A DNA stretch of 64,000 nt from Capillidium heterosporum (Eukaryota > Entomophthoromycota > Entomophthoromycetes > Entomophthorales > Capillidiaceae). This document shows positions 32,938-45,031 of the stretch, one piece after another. The position numbers were made by a program, and so were the translations under genes. Below the pieces are notes generated by a model. It was given only the letters and a program-made list of their open reading frames with translations. It ran no database searches and was not told the DNA's origin. Position 1 is the stretch's first letter. The number at the start of each line of letters is the position of its first letter. The DNA is taken from the NCBI GenBank assembly GCA_016630905.1, contig WBMQ01000010.1, positions 310,001-374,000 of the forward strand, read 5' to 3'.

Positions 32938-34251
32938 ATGTTTGTCAAAGTCATATTTCAACTAGTATCTTTTGCTTACATTTCAACTTTAACTTATATT
33001 CTATTGAAATATAGTGAAGAAACTGAGTGTACAAGTAAAGCTGTCAATCAGAAGCTGGAATAGGTCAATTTCAAAAGGCAACTATTAAAAGTAAGCATTG
33101 TTTTTACTAGTATTTGGATCTCAACTTTCGTAGTTCATTTAATCTTATTGAATTATTTGGAGGTTAGTTTCATTTGTAATCAAACAATAATTTCAAAAGC
33201 TATATATTTTCCACCCAAGTTAGAATTGTTGAAATATTTACTCCAAATGAGATGGTCTCTCAGTTATTCAGATTGGTACAACTTTAGATGATTCAAATGG
33301 AGACTTACGATAAGCCTGTTTGCCTTACTTTTAACAACTACCTTAATATGAACTTTCAAGTAGTTTTTATAGAGACTTCTACTCACTAATAAGCAGTAAT
33401 CACAGCTTGTTAGAAGCTGATGAAAGATATTTCCTTCCCTCTAAAACTCATGGCTATTTGGTAGTTGTTAGATTTTGGAACGATTCCTTTTCCTTTAAAG
33501 AGTTTGAGGGTCTTTATCGCTTTGAGCACTCTGTGACAACCTATTAGGATTAACTTTGTATAGTTTGTGAGTATGCTCATGACACCAACAGTTTGGCGAC
33601 TTTAAACCAGATCCATCACTACAGCTTTTTGAATGAAGGCTGAGAGGTTTCAACCACCAATAGCCAAGTTTTTAATGTGTTACTGAGTAAAAGCAAGACA
33701 ATGCAAATATACGGCTTACTTTTACCACAGTAGATGTGGCTACATCTAAGAATACTTTGACTACTATAAGTATATGTCGACGTTAGATTTAATTAAGCGC
33801 CCCTGGATTTGACATGAGCTTTGTTCATTCGAAAACTTGGCTTTACTCTGTTCCAATGTTCAAGAAGGCATCGATGGCTCTATGCATAGATTAATGTATG
33901 TTGGCCTAACCAACACGTTACAACTTGAAGCCTACACCCTCGACTTATATAGCTCGACCAACAAGTTAGAGTATTTAACTTTACCCTCTATTTAGTTCAC
34001 ATTGCACTAGAACCATCTACAAGACATGCCTTACCCACCTTACAAGCAATTTTTGAATCCATTTTGATTCTCTTGTTTATCAGTTTACTACCTTTGGTGC
34101 TACTCTATACCTTGACAAGCATAGCTTTCCTAGATACTATTTGAATCATATACTTATCCAGAAAATTGATGATTACTCGTTTCAGGCTAACCCTACCATC
34201 ACTATCTCAGCGTCGATAGATCTTGACCATAAGTCGGAAGTTAGTCTTTGA
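32938..34251 (+). pseudogene. Kelch-like family pseudogene K4
   Basis: Retains an ATG and an anchor-like segment (MFVKVIFQLVSFAYISTL) at 32938 and the family tail (ANPTITISASIDLDHKSEVSL) ending at 34251, the same span as a full gene. Between them are several stops and frame changes, including a stop at 33061 and a TGA at 33641 where relatives have the Trp of EEW. The length shows that it decayed by point changes rather than truncation. Confidence 0.85.
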
Positions 34252-34983
34252 AAACTCAAGTTACGACATCTGATCGAAAATCGGTTTTAGCTCTGTAGCT
34301 AACTCTTAAGTAAATTTGTATATTAAAATGGGTCTTTAGATGATGGCTGTCTTCAAATGGATTTTAAACGAAATACACAATAAAAGCCTTTATGCTGAAC
34401 TCTAAATCCTAATGGTAGATATATACTTTTAGTTATGCTTTTAAGTACCCCTTAAGTATTTTCATATATTCAGATATAGTAATAAAATTATTTTTTATCT
34501 AGATATAAATCTATATTTTTCAGCCTATTTAAATATATATACTCTAATATACTTTGGTAGGCACATCAACTTGCATCAATACTAACTATCAAAGCGAAGG
34601 TTGAAAGATCACCCATAGCTAGATGCAATTGTTGACAGCAGTACTAGCACTTATGCTTAGAATTGACATGATCTTTAGAATTAAAGGATGTATTTTCCTG
34701 GGCTATTCCAATTTTAGAACAGTTGATAGTGGGCTTAAAGGTCCATATTTTCCTATGCCGCCATAGTAGCTATTCAACCACCTACTTTGTAAAAATATAA
34801 AAGTGGCAAAATTTTGAAATATACTTTGATCAAAACACCACATATATTATTTTATCAATGGTACCTATATAGGGAATAAATATAGTACTCTACTATAGAT
34901 ACATATACCAGGTATATATCTAGTTGTACTGTAGCTTCATACGACTCCAATCTTTATAAACTAAAACAAAATATTTTATTTAT
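34252..34983. other. Intergenic spacer
   Basis: Convergent 3' flanks of K4 and the subtilase; very AT-rich; nothing recognisable. Confidence 0.5.
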
Positions 34984-36196
34984 TTAGTATCCGTTATAGC
35001 CTAGAAGGTTGGGAGAACCCTGGACATCATAGATCAAGTTCCTAGTCGATAAATTGATCAGCTGCTGTTTGACCTGTGCTGGCGAATAATTATTATAAGT
35101 CAAGATACCAGCCGCAAGTCCAGCAATATGAGGTGTAGCCATTGAAGTGCCGGAAATAGTATTATAAGCATCAGGTCCGTTGTTCCAAATACTGAGGACA
35201 TCTTTACCAGGACCAAAGATATCGACGCACTGCCCAAAGTTGGAGAAAGAAGCCCGGTTGTCGTTGATGTCGGTAGCACCAACTGTAATTACAAATTGGG
35301 CTGAAGCTGGGGAGACCGAGCAAGCATCTTTAGAATCATTACCAGCAGCTACAACAACAGTTAAGCCTTGGCGAGCTGCATTGTCACTGGCATCGTTGAC
35401 GGCTTGGTTATAATCACCACCTAGGCTCATGCTGATGACGTTACCGGCGCGACCCCTGCGATCTTGGGCAGCCCAGTTGATTCCGGCGATGATGTCGGAC
35501 CAGCTACCTTGACCGTCACCACCTAAAACTTTAACGGCTACCAACTGGACACTCTTAGCTACACCATAAGCGTAAGAACCTATAGTTCCGGCGCAATGCG
35601 ACCCGTGGCCGTTATTGTCGTAATCGGGCTGCCCAGTTGCAAAGTTGGCACCCCAGACAGGCTCTACCTTGCAACTGGTTATGGTAGATAACGATGCCGG
35701 AGTCGATGACGTAGGCTGCTACCCCTTGTCCTGCCTTGGGGTCGTAGAGGTACTGCTGGTAGTTGGCGTTAGTGAGATGGCCCCTATGTGATACACGAGC
35801 TAATCCCCAAGGTGCGTTGTTCTGGACGTCAAAGGCTCTAGCAATACCGTCCTTCTCGATGGACTTAACTTCTGGCAGTGCTTTTATCTTCTCAACCATC
35901 TCGGGAGTCATGGTAGCAGCGTACCCTTTGAGAACTTGGCCGTAGATGTGACCTAGCTTATTGAGGTTGGAACGTTCGACGTTAAAGAGATCCTTGACCT
36001 TGGAAATGTGACGGTTCAAGTCATTGGTATCAACGGCTCTTACACTGAAGTTGGAGTGGGTTTGCAAGTCACCTTTCAAGGTGATGATGTACTGGTTCTC
36101 GAGGACCTTGGTTGGAGCTGATGCTTTGTCGGTTACAAGACTGGTAACTGCGACCGATTGCGTTAAAAGTAAGACAATAAAATGTATTAGTTTCAT
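34984..36196 (-). CDS. Proteinase-K-like secreted subtilisin (S8A) with one-base frame break
   Basis: The ATG at 36196 begins a signal peptide (MKLIHFIVLLLTQSVAV); the frame is open upstream but without better support. An I9-type inhibitor propeptide follows (NQYIITLKGD, MVEKIKALPEVKSIEKD), then the mature enzyme. All three catalytic motifs are present: Asp in VIDSGI, His in GHGSHCAG, Ser in SGTSMATPH. However, the Asp part and the His/Ser part are in different frames. A surplus base lies in 35656-35659, between GRA and WGANF, and no intron of plausible length fits there. Proteinase-K-type enzymes are broad-specificity secreted proteases. It is either a very recent pseudogene or an assembly error. 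Confidence 0.8.
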
Positions 36197-36236
36197 GTTG
36201 TTTTGATGTATGTTTAATTGTCCACATCTATTGACT

Positions 36237-36244
36237 TTATATAT
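36237..36244 (-). promoter_or_regulatory. Probable TATA box of the subtilase gene
   Basis: TATATAAA on the minus strand, about 41-48 bases before the ATG at 36196. Position and sequence fit a TATA box; no experimental support. Confidence 0.45.
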
Positions 36245-37340
36245 GCTTCTTTTAAGCCAATATTTATATAGATTAAATTTTGGTAGGAACCTATGATAAG
36301 TCATAGCTATAAATGATAGTAATTTTAATAGTATTAAGTCACATCGTTTAGATAGCAATATATATTTGCTTGGGATATTTTACAGCACGTAGATAGTAAA
36401 TCTGCAACCCTGTTATTTATTTTGATAGTATGACTTTTAGAAATTACATCGCTACTATTTATATAAATAGGAATCTGGATGTAGTGCACCTCCCTTTAGA
36501 CCCATGACTTTTTAAATAGTGATAGCAGTCTAACGCTATTATAAAGTTAAAATCAGATGCCACTACCATAAGTTTTAATTTTGCTAAAGCCACTTAAATG
36601 AACAGTTTACCAAATTTGGCTTTTGAAAATTGGTGGTTGTAGACTCTGTACCGTGTGCCCATCACTATATGTTGGATTTTACCTTTAGTTCAATCTAGAC
36701 TTGCAATTAAATACGTTGATCTCATAGCTTTTAGAGTATAAGTGAAGACTTACCTTGAGTTACATGAAGTAGGCTGGCTTGGTGATAAAGATCTTTTAGA
36801 GGTACTTTGTCGTGGCTGAGGCGACATTTTGGATTACTATTAGTTTATATAATATAACCACTATGCCAATAACACATAAACGTACTTCCTGCAGCTACAA
36901 TTAGAGTTTCTTCATTGGTGGAAATTCTAAATTGACCAATTTTGAAGCTATTCATATAACCAGCATCGCCATGTAGACAGATAAGATCGGAAATAGATAT
37001 AGATTTATGTACAAGTTTACTGCTATTCACCGAATTTGGATACTAAAGCTGGTACTCATAAGTTCAATTGTCTTGCACTCGAATCTCAAGGTAATCATCC
37101 GACCCAGCAACATTTTGGCTTTTAACAAAGCACCTGTATGTCGGGTATATCCTTCAACCTGATGGAAATTACAAAATTTTCCTAGTTAAGGCTCTTCATT
37201 GTCTTCATTTAGGTATCATATAATTTCATATGGATACTGTGGTGCAAGCATACCACCTGATGTAAACAAGGTAAACTATGGTGCTTATTATGTTTACTTT
37301 CGGTTTAACTTTAATTTGATAGAGTTTGTCAAGTGATTTC
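36245..37340. other. Intergenic region
   Basis: Upstream DNA of the subtilase, then AT-rich spacer to the dispersed repeat. No gene recognised. Confidence 0.5.
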
Positions 37341-38126
37341 TGTAGGGAAGTCTCTCTAGGGATGCTGGGCTAGGCTTAAGGTAAGCCAACGTAGTGATGA
37401 TCACACCAATAAAACTAAAGAAGCTCAGCATCATTGCTTTGACAGATGATACTTTAGTTGCGATCTGAACCCAAAGTTGGTTCATGAAGACAAACGAGGC
37501 CACAGTCAGTGATGAGGCCAAGGAGAGGCGGTAATATCATCAAGGTTCTAGTACTTAATCCCGTCTAATCGGCTCTAATCCTAATTCTGAGCGATTCTAA
37601 TATAATTCTATTCTGTGAATCCTAAGCTATCCTTGATTCAACGCTAATAGGTATATCAACTTTAAGCTACTCAAAGCTGGAAATGTTCTGTTTCGACTCC
37701 TGGCTAATTCAACGGTTACAGGAAATCGATTCTAACGACGACCAGTGATTATAACAAGGGGAAATTGAAATATTTATTATGAAATAATCATTTGTCGAAA
37801 AGTTACACAAGTCAGAGGGGTTTATATAGGGGCAGGAGACGAGGACGACGGGACGATGGAGATGCCGATGACCAGTGCTTCATTAGGCAGATGGTTTGTA
37901 TCCATCATACTTTGAAAGCGGACTAGGATAATCTATTCGTGACATGTCATGGCCTAATACGATAATTGTTATTCAGTTCAAGCGGAGACTCCGCCTTTTT
38001 TCGATTAATTATTAAGCAACTAAAACCTAATCTATTGCAAGGTTGAAGCAGTATTAGAACTAGGGCCTCACAGCTAGAAGGGTTATCAAGCTGATTCTCT
38101 AGAGAAGCCATCTGAGGTTTCGATAC
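37341..38126 (-). repeat. Dispersed repeat copy B with decayed 5' gene fragment
   Basis: Aligns to 7336-8106. On the minus strand a hydrophobic frame (37521-37294, TTG-initiated; FVFMNQLWVQIATKV, SFFSFIGVIITT) is longer than in copy A, but an extra base in GGAGAGGCGG near 37527 separates it from the ATG that copy A retains in frame. Each copy thus carries a different single-base lesion in the same small membrane-protein start. The outer sequence diverges abruptly at both ends, defining the duplicated unit. Confidence 0.8.
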
Positions 38127-38903
38127 AATTTCTACCTAGTTCAGGGCTTCAAATACCTTTTCAAAATACTAAAATATAAGGCTTCATTGTAAAGATATGA
38201 TTTTGCCTTGAATTATCCTTTGAAGATATCAACTTTCAAGTCAGAGTGGTATTATTAGAAACTTTGGTCTAATTCTTGGATACTATCTGATTATATGTAA
38301 AGATATGTAGTTTTTTTACTCTGATTTTAATGATAGGAGATATAGCTATTTAAAAATACATTATCCCTAAGGATCACTAGATGAAATGTAAAATTAAATA
38401 CATTTGGTAGATAATAGTATCTAAGAAAGTAATGTATACACCTTCGCATATTTAGTTTATAACTGTAATTAAATTTACATCAATAGTTCGTTTAGGTATT
38501 ATCTTTTTGGCTATATTGATATATTCTATAAGATCTTAGCCATGGAGTGAAGTTCCTGTGGACAATTGTAGTGCTGCTATAAAGTTTACTGGTATATGCC
38601 TAATTTATTGGATAGAATTATACACTCATAGGATAGACGCTGAATTGTAAAGTTTTGATTCCTATTACAGAGTTTGAATTTCAGAGTGCTTTATCAGCTT
38701 TTTAATCCAACAAGAGTTCAAATGTTAGCTGCCTTCTTCAAGCTCAATCGATTGTTTATTTGATAGGTGGTAGCTGATACAAAGGTGTAATATAGAGTGA
38801 CTTTTAAGTAGATCAAAGCCGGAACGAGACTTTTAATTAAATATATAGGTAAGCATTTATTAGTACTGTTACTGAATAGCTTTATTCTTAAATTAATACA
38901 AAT
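38127..38903. other. Intergenic spacer
   Basis: AT-rich; nothing recognisable before K5. Confidence 0.5.
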
Positions 38904-40209
38904 ATGCCAGTTTAGAATAATATTTAAAGTAATTATCCTTATATATTTTACAGCTTTTATATTCGTCTTGTATTTGAAATATTTTCACAATGACGAGCAT
39001 GTACGCCTGGATGGATACTGTAGGGCTGCAGATACTTTAGTCAACTTTGAGATAGGGAAAAAGGAATCCAAGTACTACTTTGTCCAACGTAGTGAACCTC
39101 AAATGAATCCAGAGACAGGTAGTGAGTACCTGTTGCAAGGGGAGGTCAGCACACATTTCAATTACAGGCGTGATTTTATATCGATACGGAGCCCATGGTG
39201 GAATATGATGGGAAAGTACAATCCCGATTTGATAGTCACCAACAAGCTCAAAGAAACTCTACCTTCAGTGATTCAAAGAGAGACTGACTGTAAACCTATT
39301 CGATTTACCACTGCCTATTCCCGTAACTCTAGTGACATGATCATGTATGGGGGTTTCTACAGAGTGCAAGGTAATGAACCCTACCTGTTGAACCCGATGA
39401 GAAATACCCTTACCCAACTAGGTCGCACAGCTACTTGATAAGATTCAATCCTAAAAACTTTAGCTTAGTTCTGATGAGACTGCAAGGTCCACTGCGATCC
39501 GACCATGCAACTACAATTTACGACAGTAAGTTGTACGTATTTGGTGGATACGACCATAGCACAAACAATTTAGCTAGCTTAAGTCAAGACATTACTATGA
39601 CCTACTTTTTGAAGAGTGGAAGGTTTTAAACACTAGTAAGCAAGTACTTATCTCACTCATAAAATCCAAGTTGGTGAATGAGAGACACATCACCTACTTT
39701 TACTACGGTGGATGTAACTATACGAGCTACTATTTAAAATGCCAAAAGCTCATCTACTCATTAGATCTGCTGTGATTCATTTGGAAAAAATATTCAATTG
39801 ACCAACTCAACGACTTAAAACTACTCTGTGCAATCGACATCGCCACCAAGAAGTTCACTTACATAGGTTTAACAGACACTTCCAAGTTGGTGGGGTATAG
39901 CTTCGATGTACACAGATCTACGATAGTTCACATGGAGCATTATAACTTTTATATATTCACTACACTCAAATACATTAAGGCTTTTTACATGAACCAACCT
40001 TTGGTATCGGTATGACTTTGCTGCTGATGGTTATATGCTTTACGACTTTAGGTGTCGCATTATACCTCAGTAGTAAATACACTTTGACTAGACGGTACGT
40101 CGAGCACATTGCGTTCGAAGAGTCTAATAATCAACTTCTGTGGGCCAACCCAGTTATCGACGTCGCTACATCTTTTGACTTTGAACATGAGTCGGAAGTT
40201 AGTTTTTAA
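38904..40209 (+). pseudogene. Kelch-like family pseudogene K5
   Basis: ATG at 38904, then a shift near 38913 into the frame of a membrane anchor (FKVIILIYFTAFIFVLYL). The open frame at 38968-39438 covers the ectodomain start (IQRETDCKPIRFTT, MIMYGGFYRV). A base is lost near 39393, and the next frame carries RSDHATTIYDSKLYVFGGYD to 39629, where the frame shifts again at the HYYDLLFEEW position. A TGA near 39775 follows. The C-terminus (40012-40209) retains the membrane segment and tail (NNQLLWANPVIDV, EHESEVSF). Full length but multiply broken. Confidence 0.85.
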
Positions 40210-40802
40210 TTTTCAGAAAGTTGCTAATTGACCTGCTAGATATTTTTCTTGAATGGAAATAGTAGATCCAATTAAATCGCCTCTTTCCTTCCCAGTTTAA
40301 AGGAACTTCGATCTTGGTGGTGGTTAGTATGAAATAGTTAGTTGAGCTTTCAGTTAAAGAAATATCATATAGTTTACAGTTACAATAAATTGAAGCCCAT
40401 CATTTTAAATTTCGAAACTAATATAAGTTCAAATGAAAAAAAGAACTTGGATAAAAAAATGGTATATAGGCGACTGATGTGGGTTTGGACTTATTATAAT
40501 CGATTTGGAAATTGTCCAGCATAGTGATAAAAGCTTAATACATTTGCATATGGTAGAGATGCCAATTTGGAAATAGCTAGAAGCCTATGCTATAAAAATA
40601 AAGATCAATTACTATCTTTGTTTTCTTAAGCTAAGAAGGCTAAATAGCTTTCTTTTTACTGTAAATTTATAAAGGTTTTTGCTACAATCCTATATCAAGG
40701 AAATTTAAAAGATAACGAACTATATTTAATAGATTTGATAAAATGTATAGTTGATGACGCTAGCATCACATTAAACTACCAAACTTCACCGTACAACCGA
40801 CA
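40210..40802. other. Intergenic spacer
   Basis: Convergent 3' flanks; AT-rich; only short frames. Confidence 0.5.
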
Positions 40803-42541
40803 TCAGACGAACTTGAGCTCGCTGTTGCCCTTATTTGACTTCAAATCGATACTACCTGCCTCATCAGACTCCTTCTTGATACCAACCTTGATGTTGTTCG
40901 AATCTTGGACGTACTTCAAGTTAGGATCCGAATCGGTAACATAAGCTTTGCCAGACTCGGTCGTAGTGCTAAACTTCCCTTGGAACAATTTAGGGACTTG
41001 GAGGTAGACGTTACCCAAAACAGACTGCAAGTTGAACTTGGGGACAGTCGTAGCGTTACCGCTGAGGTTGGTAATATAAGCTTCGACGTTGCCGTTTTTG
41101 GATTGTAGCTGTAGGTTGGAAGCTGAGTTCAACTTCAAGCTGATACGCTCAGTAGCCATTCCTTCTAAAGTGTCGACGTTCAAGTTACTGTTGCTCGATT
41201 GGATAAGTCCCTTTTCGGTGTTTATAGCCAGGTTGTTGATGGTAAGCTTAGAGTTCAAGTCAAAGTAGACATCCCCCAACGTTAAATTGAAGTTTAAATT
41301 CTGGATGGAACTCAATTTCCTAGGTACGTTGATTCTCAAGTTGGCAGTATAACATCCATAGTTCTCGAGTGGCAGATCAGGTGTCACAATCTGGAAGGAG
41401 TAACGGTCATCTTGCTGCTGCTGGACAAATTCCACCTTGTTGGCGAACCGGTCGGCACTGACGTAGAACTTGAGGTCCAAGGTAACTTTATCAGAATCAT
41501 GGGACTGGACATTGATCCAAGAGGATCCCGACAAGCCTTTAGTCGAGATATCTACCGAGTTTACAGTTTTAGGGTCGAATTCAAAGGTCTTGTTGGTGCG
41601 ATAGATGTAAACGGCTGAACAGCTTCCTGGTCTCGCCACCCCGTTGGTCAGTTCAATCAACTGTTTGGCATAAATCTAGTTGAAATTAGGTTAGTTGGAT
41701 GTTGGAGTATTGGTCTTACGCCCAACATAATGACGACGAGTATGACAAAGAGCATCCCAATCATGAACCAGTACCGATGCTTCTTGACTATTAACTTGAG
41801 CATGCGGTTGTTACGCTTAACTACATTTGGAAATGGTGATTAGTCAACGATATGAGATATAGGATGTAATATACCCTTCTTCTTCATGACAGCGTGCTTC
41901 TCCTTGCCTATTTATAAATGTATGTCAGTTGTGGTTTTTATAAGGAGGTGGTTACACATAGTATTCAATCCATGGTGTACTTCTTTGCCTAGTTCGAATA
42001 GATGTTAATAACACTGATCAGCACAAAGTTAGTTACAGGTCTCATTAAGCTTATGGTGTGTCTCTTTACCTAGTTCAAATAAATGTTAGTCATATTGCTT
42101 CGATGAGAAAGTAGCTACAGGCATCATTCAATTTGTGGTGGGTCTCTTTGCCTAATAAATAATGTTAGTTATGTCGTCTAGTATAAAAGTGTTTACAAGC
42201 CTCATTCAATTTATGATGTGTCTCTTTGCCTAGTCCATAATTTTAAGTTCAATGTTGTAAAATTGTAAGTTTACATGCGGTTTTAAGTTCGGTATGCTTC
42301 TCTTTGCCTAACGTAACCATTAATTAAGCATTTTATAACTATATCCTATACATGTGGTATGTAGTGCGGCATTCTTTTCTTTGCAGGTCTTGGGTTTATG
42401 GGTACTTGGTTGAGTGGAAGTTGGGTCCTGCTCATCCTCCGAGTCTAGGGAAGTGGCCTCTATCTTTGGTGGATGTTCGTCAATATCTTTGAAAATTTAG
42501 TCGTTATTTCGTTGTATTGACATCGATTTACCGTAGGGCAT
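40803..42541 (-). CDS. Single-pass membrane protein with 11-residue repeats encoded by 33-nt microexons (10 exons)
   Basis: Exons on the minus strand: 42541-42532, 42486-42352, then six exons of exactly 33 nt (42307-42275, 42229-42197, 42151-42119, 42069-42037, 41988-41956, 41907-41875), then 41820-41720 and 41675-40803. Introns are 44-54 nt with GT donors, ACTAAC-like branches and TAG/AAG acceptors. All phases agree and give 438 residues. The N-terminal region has seven tandem 11-mers (residues 38-114) of the type C-K-E-x-H-H-x-L-N-x-A. Each junction Cys codon is split T|GC or T|GT by a phase-1 intron. A basic stretch (KLIVKKHRYW) and one membrane segment (about 131-148, MIGMLFVILVVIML) follow. 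The remaining ~290 residues form a beta-rich, Asn/Ser-rich ectodomain resembling DUF4097-like beta-helix proteins. Topology is probably type II (repeats cytosolic). Function unknown. Confidence 0.82.
41875..42307 (-). repeat. Tandem exon-intron units of about 78-82 bp
   Basis: Six consecutive units start at 42307, 42229, 42151, 42069, 41988 and 41907 (spacings 78, 78, 82, 81, 81). The exon part is conserved (GGCAAAGAGACACACC-type in sense), while intron interiors differ except at splice signals. A seventh repeat is fused to the end of exon 2, and the last repeat (41907-41875) runs into the basic pre-membrane region. Confidence 0.85.
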
Positions 42542-43539
42542 GCTTTGAAAACTTTAAAAAAGATGTTGGTACGTTAAAAGAAGAAAGAGATGTTGAAATT
42601 ATATTGTACAATATAATTTTTAGGTCAAGCCTCAGTATTTATAAGGATGCCAGGGAATCGCGCTACTTTAGTAACATGAGTAGCCGTTTTGGGAAAAAAT
42701 TATTAATCTAGAGTGGGTCGATTGGCTTGCTGACTAAGCAGGCGTTCGCGCTTTAGGCTCTATAATGGTGTTTGCATTGCTCTCAAATGCGATATTAAGT
42801 CGATATACATATTTAGTCGAGTTCTAATCCCTCAATTGTACCTAGCATTTGATAAGGATAGCCTTAGCTATTAGATATGTGTTTATGTAAATTTGAAGTT
42901 TGTTGAAAGTACAGGCGTATATTAGCCTAAACTTTTTGCAATTCACATTGAGAACCCTGACTTGTTTATAGGAAGAACAAAAAAGTAAAATTTTAATCTA
43001 GCGCTTAAAGTAAGTACATATGAATTCCGATTAAACGTAGTAATCCGATGTAGGTGCTATGCTGCCATTTGTAAACCTATTCCGAGCCATTCTTCAATTT
43101 AAGCCCGATTTCTCGGCTCCCAGCTTAAGCTTATTTAACTTTACTCAATCGCAAAGCTTAGCGGCACAAGGTTACTAATAAAAGGAGCTCTTTTTAGCAT
43201 AGAAATTATGAAAGGGTGCATTTTAAATAGAGAAATGTGGCTTGTAAAATGATGCAAGTTCAATCCTTGGAAAGATTGATCAAATCCAAACCTGAACATC
43301 TCAGCTTTTCATTTTCCAACTTCAATGCAAATGTTGAAAAGATTCAAACTTAAAAGTAGCTTATCAAGTAAAACCAACACTAATAGCAATGAATCGAGCT
43401 AACTTATTTTAGTTATGCTTTTATGTTTGTTTGAGCAATAACCAACTTTTATAGTGGATTTTCAAGTTAAAGTACAGTTCCATTAATTAGCGATACTAAT
43501 GGGAAGGAGCTTGATACACTATTTCGCACTACCGCTTCA
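42542..43539. other. Intergenic region
   Basis: Upstream of the microexon gene, 3' flank of K6. AT-rich, no gene seen; a 64-codon frame at 42517-42711 is judged chance. Confidence 0.5.
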
Positions 43540-44830
43540 AAAGCTCACTTCAGATTCATGTTCAAAGTCGAAGGAAGCTACTATATTGATGGTGGGATTC
43601 ACTCAGAAGTTGAGTGTTGAACTTTTCGATCGGCAGATGTTTTATATAATGTCTAGTACTATCGTATTTATCGATTAAATACAAATGAAACCTAAGGCAG
43701 TAAAGTTGATACTAAAAATCATCAAAACTATTCCAACAATAGTCATTAGATTTAGGAAAATGATGATATCTGTGAAGGTAAGGTTTGAAAAATTAATATT
43801 TACTGAAAGCACTGATTCATTTTATAAATTCACCCAAAAACTTACTTGTTTAGATGTATTAGTTAACTCAACGAAGTAGAATACGTTTTTATAGGTAGTA
43901 ATTGAGCAAAGTAGCTTTATATTATCGGATTCATGAATTTTGTGCTGGATTCAATTGTCTAAGTAAATCTAAGGAGCATATATACTTTTGACAATCCCAA
44001 TAGCTCTCTGTGTAGTTGCACCCACTGTTGTAAAAGCATATCATATACTCTTCCTTCCTCAATTTTGGGTTTACTAGTGAAATGGGGATCGTACTACTGG
44101 TGACCTTTACCATCTATTCCTCGTCTAATAAGCTATAGTAGCATATTTTACTTAAACTGGTATAACTATCGGTGGTATTATTGCATTCATCAATACTATA
44201 TAGCTTGTCTTGATTTAGCGTTGATGAATGATAGAAACGGCGAGAACCTTTGGATTCTTTGAAGAATATGGTATTTGTTTTAGAATCGATTATTAACAGG
44301 TAACCATGGGTTCTTGAAAAGTAAGAATACCTTTTGTTTAAATATAATTAATATTTCCGGCTTTTCTGTAGTGAGTAGAACCCGTCATACATCATTAAAT
44401 CTCCTTGCCCTCAAGAATACTCGCTGATGCTGAATTGCTATAGGTTGGTGCTTCATGAACGGCTTAGTAGCCGTTTCGTTTGAAGTAATTCAAACTCCAT
44501 CTAGTGCTGTATATATCGTTAAATTTGAGTTGCTATCGTTTGGTAGTATCACAATCAATCTTTCTAAGAAATCATGAAGGTATATAGGCTTCTCGATATT
44601 TCTTTTTGTTAAACGTATGTAATTTGATGTATCTACTGTCTTGTATGTATTGAAAATGTTGACCCCTTTGCCACCATAACAAGAGTTTCCAGCCTTAAAA
44701 CACCAATAATCTCGCTTATAGTATAAATATACAAAATATGACTTTCACCAGTATCTTGGCGAATCGCTTCATAGTCGAAACGATTTTTGGTCATGTTGGA
44801 ACTAAGAAAACCTCGAAATATCTAACTCTA
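43540..44830 (-). pseudogene. Kelch-like family pseudogene K6
   Basis: The C-terminal tail at about 43545-43600 (NPTINIV, FDFEHESEVSF) and a membrane segment near 43690-43770 belong to the same copy as the Cys blade at 43931-44113 (FYNSGCNYTESYWDCQKY). Upstream fragments resemble K7 more than K1, for example the region around 44500-44590 corresponding to the K7 GRYIAIQTNNSN stretch. Stops and shifts are frequent. Likely a tandem duplicate of K7. Confidence 0.75.
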
Positions 44831-45031
44831 TCTACAAGTAATCTGCATTTATTACTAAATGCTTTTCTACTTGCATGCTAAAAAGATATGATGACTATTA
44901 TAAACTCACATATATAAATAATTGGCTAATTGGTACATTGTATAAGTCATGAAGTTGTACTATAGAAATCAACATAATACTAAAGTATATGACAAATCCA
45001 AACCCCTACCCATTTATAATGAATTTTACTT

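Noticed and set aside
41875-42307. Non-coding minisatellite or CRISPR-like array with ~80-bp period
   Set aside because: The conserved part of each unit is exactly 33 nt, keeps one reading phase, and is flanked by intron signals; the spacers do not behave like CRISPR spacers and the genome is eukaryotic.
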